Assembly: GCA_050084515.1 (NCBI GenBank)
Contig: CM114272.1
Span: 37,696,001-37,760,000 of the forward strand
Length of the DNA: 64,000 nucleotides
Source: Blasia pusilla
Taxonomy: Eukaryota > Marchantiophyta > Marchantiopsida > Blasiales
Direction: 5' to 3'
Program-made: the position numbers and the translations under genes
Shown: positions 59,111-64,000 of the stretch, piece after piece
Position numbering within the stretch: position 1 is the stretch's first letter
Layout of the letters: the number at the start of each line of letters is the position of its first letter
The notes under the pieces: model-generated
Databases searched by the model: none
What the model was told of the DNA's origin: nothing
What the model saw: the letters and a program-made list of their open reading frames with translations, nothing else

Positions 59111-60037
59111 TCATCTTCCAAGGTCTGTTGCATCCATTGTGATCTTCTCACTGTGTGGATAGAGTTCCACATCCACAACTATGTAGTCCACAATGGAGCT
59201 TTCATTCTCCTTGAAGTTGACTCTAGTCCAAGTTGGGGAACTCGCCTTATGCCTATCATTTAGTGCCATCATATGAAGTTCCCTCAACATCGTGATCAGC
59301 CGTGTGCCATTGCCATTCACTCTCACATCTCCAAACATCCCGATCTGCGCTTGGGGATCAGTTCCTTGCCCCACCCAACTATTGAAGTCTCCCAGCAAGA
59401 CTATGTTCCCCTTTGTCCGAAACCCAAGGCAATTACTTTCCACACTATCAAACTTTGCCTGTGTTGCAGCAGCAGATTCACTGTTTGTGGGCATGTAAAT
59501 ACACCCAATATACATATCCGCCGAGTTGCACTCTGCTCGGACTTTGACCCATATGATGTGTTCATACTCGAGCCATGTGTCGATGATCTCGCACCTGTCC
59601 ACCATGAAGTCTCTAATGAAGAACCCAACATCCTTCATACCTTTTTTGTTGTCCGCCTGGGTGGTGCACATCTTTCCAAACCATGCATAGTGTGGTACAT
59701 GGGGTATTTCCATTAACTTGGTTTCCCAAGTTTCTTGACCTCCGCATATATGTATTCGATTTTTCAGCAAAACTTCAGCAACCTCCAGTTGCTTCATTGC
59801 ATGGGTCAGTCCACAGAAGTTCCAGGTACCCAAACGGAGACCTGTCACTAAGTGGGTTGGGGGTCGGCGGGCACGCTTTTGGCATACGTGTGGCTGCGTG
59901 CGACATGGAACCTCTTCATGTGCAAGCTCTTCATCGCTGGTTCCTTGGAGAGCACTAAAGATATTAGGTGTGTAGATCACCAGCGGTTTTGTGGAGATGG
60001 GCCTTTCCTTCAAGCAAGAACCACCCTCAACTACCAT
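59111..60037 (-). pseudogene. LINE copy 1: apurinic-type endonuclease domain
   Basis: An open frame of 308 codons. Motifs in order: RLGTWNFCGL (N-terminal Asn), QETWE (catalytic Glu), YIGCIYMPTN, LLGDFNSWVG (Asp/Asn pair) and SIVDYIVVD near the end, where a His is usual and Tyr is seen. This domain nicks the target DNA to prime reverse transcription. The frame is intact here, but downstream frameshifts separate it from RT. Confidence 0.85.
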
Positions 60038-60230
60038 AGCCCTTCAGCTGTAGGCACGTCTCAATTCTTGAGACACTTGGTTTTTGTGGCAAGCCAAGTA
60101 TTGGCCTCCTCTGCCCTTGATAGATGCCTTGAAGATACATTGACGGCCATTCATCATCCGATTAACCCCAGATGTAGCCAGGAATTCAAAGCCCAAAGTT
60201 GCGCAGATGGTCTAAAATGAGACGAAGTCT

Positions 60231-60549
60231 ACTGTGGGACATACACCAAAAATAATCATGCAAAACCGTGGTCTCCTCCTATAGACCAGTAGAACTCTCT
60301 ACCCTGATCGGAACTTCTGGGGGCCTTTGATCGTCTCACATAAACATGCCGGTATTCCCCACCCAGCTTGGAGATACTGAACTTTGGTATGCGCCTTTGA
60401 TAGGTGAACTAATACTCCTCACAAGCTTGGGAGGACAAAGATATCTTGGGCTTAAGGCCGCTGATTATATGTAGAGGTTTGGCAAACAACAGATTTAGGA
60501 TCTTGGGAGAATGCTTAAGCTCCCAGCCTTAGAGTCCCAATACTCCCAG
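60231..60549. other. Interval between the two LINE copies
   Basis: No coding sequence recognised. It may contain the 5' UTR of copy 1 and the damaged 3' end of copy 2, whose similarity to copy 1 ends at about 60550. Confidence 0.35.
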
Positions 60550-62531
60550 CTTTGGGCAATGGATCAAGGCTACTGAATGTGTTGAACAATTCTGGTGCTA
60601 CCAGCTTAGCAATATCAGCATGTTCTCTTGCTCTGTGAATTGTGAATTTTGGGCAAGAGACCAAGTAATGACTAGAGGTTTCATCCCCATCGTCACACGG
60701 GGCACAAGATTTTAGTTGTGTTCCCATCCTGCTTTTCTTATGGTTCAAGGGGATTGCTCCCATTCTGAACTTGAACTTGAGCCGGGTTCCCAAGCAAGGG
60801 GTTCTCCGCAAAAATTTCTTCAGTTCTGCCTTCTCGGGATATACCGTCAAGAGATAGAGATTAGATATTTTCATGGCTTCCTCCATGCTGTTCTGTTGTG
60901 AGCGTTTGCCCACTGCTGTGGTTATGGTATCCACGAATGCTTTCTTCTTGCTCCCATAGTTCAGGCCGTGCTGGGAGCTTGGAAGCTTGCAGAATCTCTT
61001 GAACCTTTTTGTCCAAGATTTGGCTTGCTTTACGGGTCTTCTTTGGGTCGAGGTTTTCCCCATCACCGCTTTAGGATAGCGATGGGAGTCCATTGTCTCC
61101 AGCTGCCTCCGCCATTTCAACTTGGCAATGTCACGTCTATCCTCCAAGGGTTCCACACCTAGTTCTGATCTCACACCAACTCGGGCTATTCGTGATGAGG
61201 TTGACATCACGCCCTGAAACGCCTTTAGTTGCACAACTTCAAGCCTATCCCTTTGTTTGATGTTGGCATCCCACACTGCTGCCCCGTATTCCAACAATGG
61301 ACGAATGGTATGCAAAATGACAGAGCGCTTTACTTCTGATGTGATATCCCAGCAGTATATGAATTGGGACAGACCGTTCACCTTCTTATGGCCTTTCTCA
61401 GTAGTCTTCTTAATGTGTGCATCCCACATGCAATCTTCCAAGAATTCTATGCCCAGATAGGTGTATGTAGCCACATAGGGGATCTCTTGTTCGCCCCAAT
61501 ACCATTGTTGGTCTTGGTCCTCCTCCTTGCCATTGAGAATCATCACACCGCACTTCAGTACATTTGCCTCCATGCCCCACATGTCACACCAGATTTTGGT
61601 CAGGGAGATCATCTCTTGGAGTTTCTCTCTTGTTTCCTCGAGGCCACCAAAGTCATCAGCAAACATGAGGGCATCAATAGAGTTGTTGCCCATCCATATG
61701 CCTAGTCCACTATCCTCCATTTCTTCCAATAGGAATTCACAAAAATGTTGAAGAGAGTGGGGGAGAGCAAGCATCCTTGAGCCACTCCTTGCTTGATGTC
61801 GAATGTCCCACTCTTTTGGCCATTCACGAGAACTCTACTCCTTCTGTTCTGGTACATCTTCTCCACCACCCTCCACATTTTCCCTCTCAGCCCCGCCTTC
61901 CACAAGCTATAAGATAGCCCGTCACGCCATACAGTGTCATATGCCTTCTTGAGGTCCAAGAAGAAGCAATAGGTGGGTTTCCCCTCTTTTTTCCTACCCT
62001 CGATAATCTGACTAAAGGTGAAGATGTGCTCCATGCATCCTCAAGCTTGCCAAAAGCCAGCTTGGCCTTCCTTGATGATAGAATCCTCCTCCATGTACAC
62101 AGAGATCCTATTGTTGAAAGTACGGCAAAGCAGCTTCCTAACTACACTCAGAAATGTAATACCCCTATAGTTTCCAAGGTCTTCTCGCTCACCCTTCTTG
62201 AAGAGGTTCACAATGACTCCCACACGCCATCTTTGTGGGATGACTTCTTCCCGCCAGACCAGGTTGAAGAGACTCACTAGAGAACGAGCCATAGCAGCAT
62301 CGCCATACTTCAACAGCTCATTCACAAGCTCATCACCACCACCTGCTTTGTGGTTCACAAGTTCTTTGATCGTTGCTCCCACCTCAGCTAGGGAGAACCA
62401 ATCGTTATATGGGTTGCCCAGCTCAACCTCATCATCTACCTTCTCCCGTTGTATCTTAACAAAATCCTCCACCACCCTCTCAAAGTTCTGCTCTTCAAGG
62501 GATGTCCGAGCGGGCTTCCTGCTTAACTCCT
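60550..62531 (-). mobile_element. LINE copy 2 (RT and C-terminal part), cut by copy D
   Basis: Minus strand. Open stretches 62571-62041, 62034-61702 and 61774-60515 carry RT (SLLEEMEDSGLGIWMGNNS-type sequence, LMFADDFGG box), thumb (IRPLLEYGAAVWDANIKQRD), a basic region (QAKSWTKRFKRFCK) and the zinc-binding motif (CAPCDDGDETSSHYLVSC). It is better preserved than copy 1, with only a few frame changes. Its upstream part, including the endonuclease, lies beyond copy D. The junction at 62531/62532 falls in a phrase (AACTCCTTG) that is uninterrupted in copy 1 near 58465. Confidence 0.88.
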
Positions 62532-63145
62532 TGTCGTGCGCATACACATCGCTATCATCGAACACACACACGATCCCATTCTAACTCATGGCGTCCATAC
62601 ACAGAGGCGAGAAGTACCAAAATATCTCCAATTAAAGTAAGATCCAATCTCTCTCTACACCATCTCACACCATAGCTCTCAAAGGTCTGCACTCTCTCTC
62701 ATGTCAAACCAAACCCACTCTCCTAATGAGAGGCTTGGGTTACACTCACAAGGCAAGGGACCATAGCTCCGTCGCCTCATGCCAAGAGGTTCAACAAAGA
62801 GAGAATGAGATCTCAAGCTCTCTCTCCTTGAGGTATATCCCTCCCCTCTCCCAAGCACTCTCCATGGTAACCTATTCTCCCAAGTCACCTCCTTGGCTCT
62901 TGACCTGATGTAGGAGGTCAAGGGCCACTTACCAAAAATATAAAGTGGATCATATACTCAAAATGGTACTTACCTAAAATAGTAAGTTCCTCAATATGGC
63001 TCCAAATGAGCCGAAATGAAGGGGAAACCTGCTCTCTCAGGTTTCCCTGGGCCTCAATTGGTCAACCTTGACCTCCTAGGCCTGTCCTCACTACTCGTGC
63101 AGATGCTTTGCTAGATCCTACCGATCTATCCTAACAATCGTGACA
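62532..63145 (-). mobile_element. Copy D: 3' LTR (614 bp)
   Basis: Minus-strand reading TGTCACGATTGTTAGGATAG ... GTGTATGCGCACGACA, with TG...CA ends. Aligned with 22302-22938 and 35394-36033. Confidence 0.88.
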
Positions 63146-63147
63146 GT

Positions 63148-63290
63148 TGTCGTGCGCATACACATCGCTACACAACATACATCGCTATCATCGAACACAC
63201 ACACAAACACACACCATCCCATGCTAACTCATGGCATCCATACAGAGAGGCGAGAAGTACCAAAATATCTCCAATCGCCCCCGTAGCTGG
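63148..63290 (-). repeat. Copy D: duplicated LTR end and G-rich tract
   Basis: 63148-63274 repeats the outer LTR end (CACGACA back to TTGGAGATATTTTGG, minus strand). It is followed on the internal side by ACGGGGGCGA, a candidate polypurine tract. Same arrangement as in copies A and C. Confidence 0.78.
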
Positions 63291-63461
63291 TGGTTAGGTC
63301 CCTTTAATTCCAGATAGCCATCTATCCCTATCTACCACGACATACATCTCTAGGACGCTAAGAGCAGAAAGGCCGGGTGCTCATGTGGCCCCATAGTTAG
63401 TCGCCTTCCTATCATCCATGTCACAGAAAAAGTCAGAATCAGAACCTACCTAGTGTCTCCT

Positions 63462-64000
63462 CTATGTACATCTGGGACACATCCATCGTCCCCGAGGAAT
63501 CTTAGTGAGAGGTGGCGTCAGACATGCCATATGCCAACCTCTCAAACATCCATCACATACTAGCATCATGGTCGCACCACGAGCAGAACCACACAACATA
63601 CAACGCAAGCCTGCAGGAACTACTGCTAAGCTCGGATCTACTCTACCATCAATGTTAGGAAGGTGACATGGCGCACAATTACGCACATGGTCCTTCCATA
63701 CCATACCATCGCATCCCTCCAGCAAGAGAACACCGGATGGCAAAACGTCACGCATTCTCAAGATAGCGCGCCCAACAGTCACATCCAACGTCGTCGGTGC
63801 CGTCTGCTGCAAGTAGACATAATCTCCTTGATGAAACCGGATAGTTGGTAGATAACCACCACCCGGAATAGTCGCATATCTCAACGTATCCCGATGCTGC
63901 ACAATCGCCAAGTTCTCGAACCCCATGGGAATCACTCTCCGAAACAACTCTGCCCTCTGAGAACATGCTCCCATCCATACATCTAGGTCATCAAGGTCCA
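63462..64000 (-). CDS. Copy D: intact pol C-terminus with PHD finger (partial)
   Basis: An uninterrupted frame of at least 170 codons, running off the right edge. It holds the conserved integrase tail (PTTLDVTVGRAILRMRDVLP, MVWKDHVRNCAPCHLPNIDG) and ends with a complete C4HC3 PHD finger at 63468-63602: CMLC, eleven residues, CDGC, four residues, HMAC, fourteen residues, CPRC, then one residue and stop. The Trp before His (GWH) and the Trp before the last CxxC (RWMC) are present, as in real PHD fingers. PHD fingers bind histone H3 tails in many chromatin proteins; what this one binds is unknown. It probably guides integration or acts on local chromatin. Confidence 0.88.
   Translation of the reverse strand, partial: DLDDLDVWMGACSQRAELFRRVIPMGFENLAIVQHRDTLRYATIPGGGYLPTIRFHQGDYVYLQQTAPTTLDVTVGRAILRMRDVLPSGVLLLEGCDGMVWKDHVRNCAPCHLPNIDGRVDPSLAVVPAGLRCMLCGSARGATMMLVCDGCLRGWHMACLTPPLTKIPRGRWMCPRCT

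Larger units (their letters stand above)
56691..60230 (-). mobile_element. LINE copy 1 (non-LTR retrotransposon, APE-type)
   Basis: A near-complete ORF2 lies on the minus strand: endonuclease (60037-59111), middle region (59053-58196), RT (58165-57297), C-terminal zinc-binding part (57276-56692). Compared with copy 2, about 170 codons between RT and the C-terminal region are deleted near 57.4 kb. It lies head to tail with copy 2. No clear ORF1 and no A-tail are visible. The clade is uncertain; the LLEYGAAVW-type thumb region of copy 2 is unlike typical angiosperm L1. Confidence 0.85.
62532..64000 (-). mobile_element. Copy D: 3' end of a PHD-bearing gypsy element inserted in LINE copy 2
   Basis: Minus strand: pol 3' end (63462-64000, continuing outside), G-rich tract (about 63275-63285), duplicated LTR end (63148-63274), AC, LTR (62532-63145, 614 bp). 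The LTR's outer end is fixed because it interrupts LINE sequence that is intact in copy 1. The coding end has no stop within the window, so this copy looks younger than A, C and F. Confidence 0.88.

Noticed and set aside
58206-59716. Long plus-strand frames over the LINE
   Set aside because: They are antisense shadows of the LINE endonuclease and RT frames.

Overview
This window looks like a gene-poor, repeat-dominated stretch of a land-plant nuclear genome. Only one gene is clearly a host gene: an intron-containing glyoxalase/VOC-family gene at 46.9-48.1 kb. Around it lie nested LTR retrotransposons (Ty3/gypsy), LINE copies, CACTA-type DNA transposon remnants, a 350-bp satellite and long AT-rich stretches with no recognisable gene. 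The GT-AG introns, the plant-type VOC protein and the CACTA TNP2-like transposase point to an embryophyte. A seed-free plant (moss, fern or lycophyte) seems plausible, but the sequence does not settle the species.

Layout. 1-2.2 kb: AT-rich, with one inverted repeat. 2.2-6.7 kb: GC-richer island with a possible small gene behind a G-box promoter, plus decayed coding-like fragments. 6.7-11.5 kb: AT-rich, with tandem and inverted repeats. 11.5-12.5 kb: 3' end of a PHD-bearing gypsy element (copy F), cut by a CACTA terminus. 12.7-15.3 kb: 350-bp satellite. 16.1-16.8 kb: LINE tail array and LINE fragment. 16.9-22.3 kb: two tandem 1.9-kb LTR/leader units, then gag and protease (copy A'). 22.3-25.6 kb: 3' half of a copy on the minus strand (A). 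25.65-28.45 kb: truncated chromovirus (B). 28.46-36.03 kb: 5'-truncated but otherwise the most complete copy (C). 36-42.8 kb: CACTA transposon remnant interrupted by a solo LTR. 46.5-48.1 kb: VOC gene. 50-56.4 kb: decayed chromodomain gypsy (E) with LTRs of the B family. 56.7-62.5 kb: two head-to-tail LINE copies on the minus strand. 62.5-64 kb: another PHD-bearing gypsy copy (D) inserted in the second LINE, running off the window.

The notable system is the A/A'/C/D/F group of Ty3/gypsy elements. Read together, they give gag (CCHC knuckles) - aspartic protease - C5-cytosine DNA methyltransferase - reverse transcriptase - RNase H - integrase - PHD finger. A mobile element would thus carry both a DNA-methylation writer and a putative histone-tail reader. 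All methyltransferase and most PHD copies here are mutated. The D copy keeps all eight PHD zinc ligands and is the youngest-looking. The group also has an odd 3' end: a G-rich purine tract, then about 110-140 bp copied from the LTR end, then (in the copies read precisely) AC, then the full LTR.
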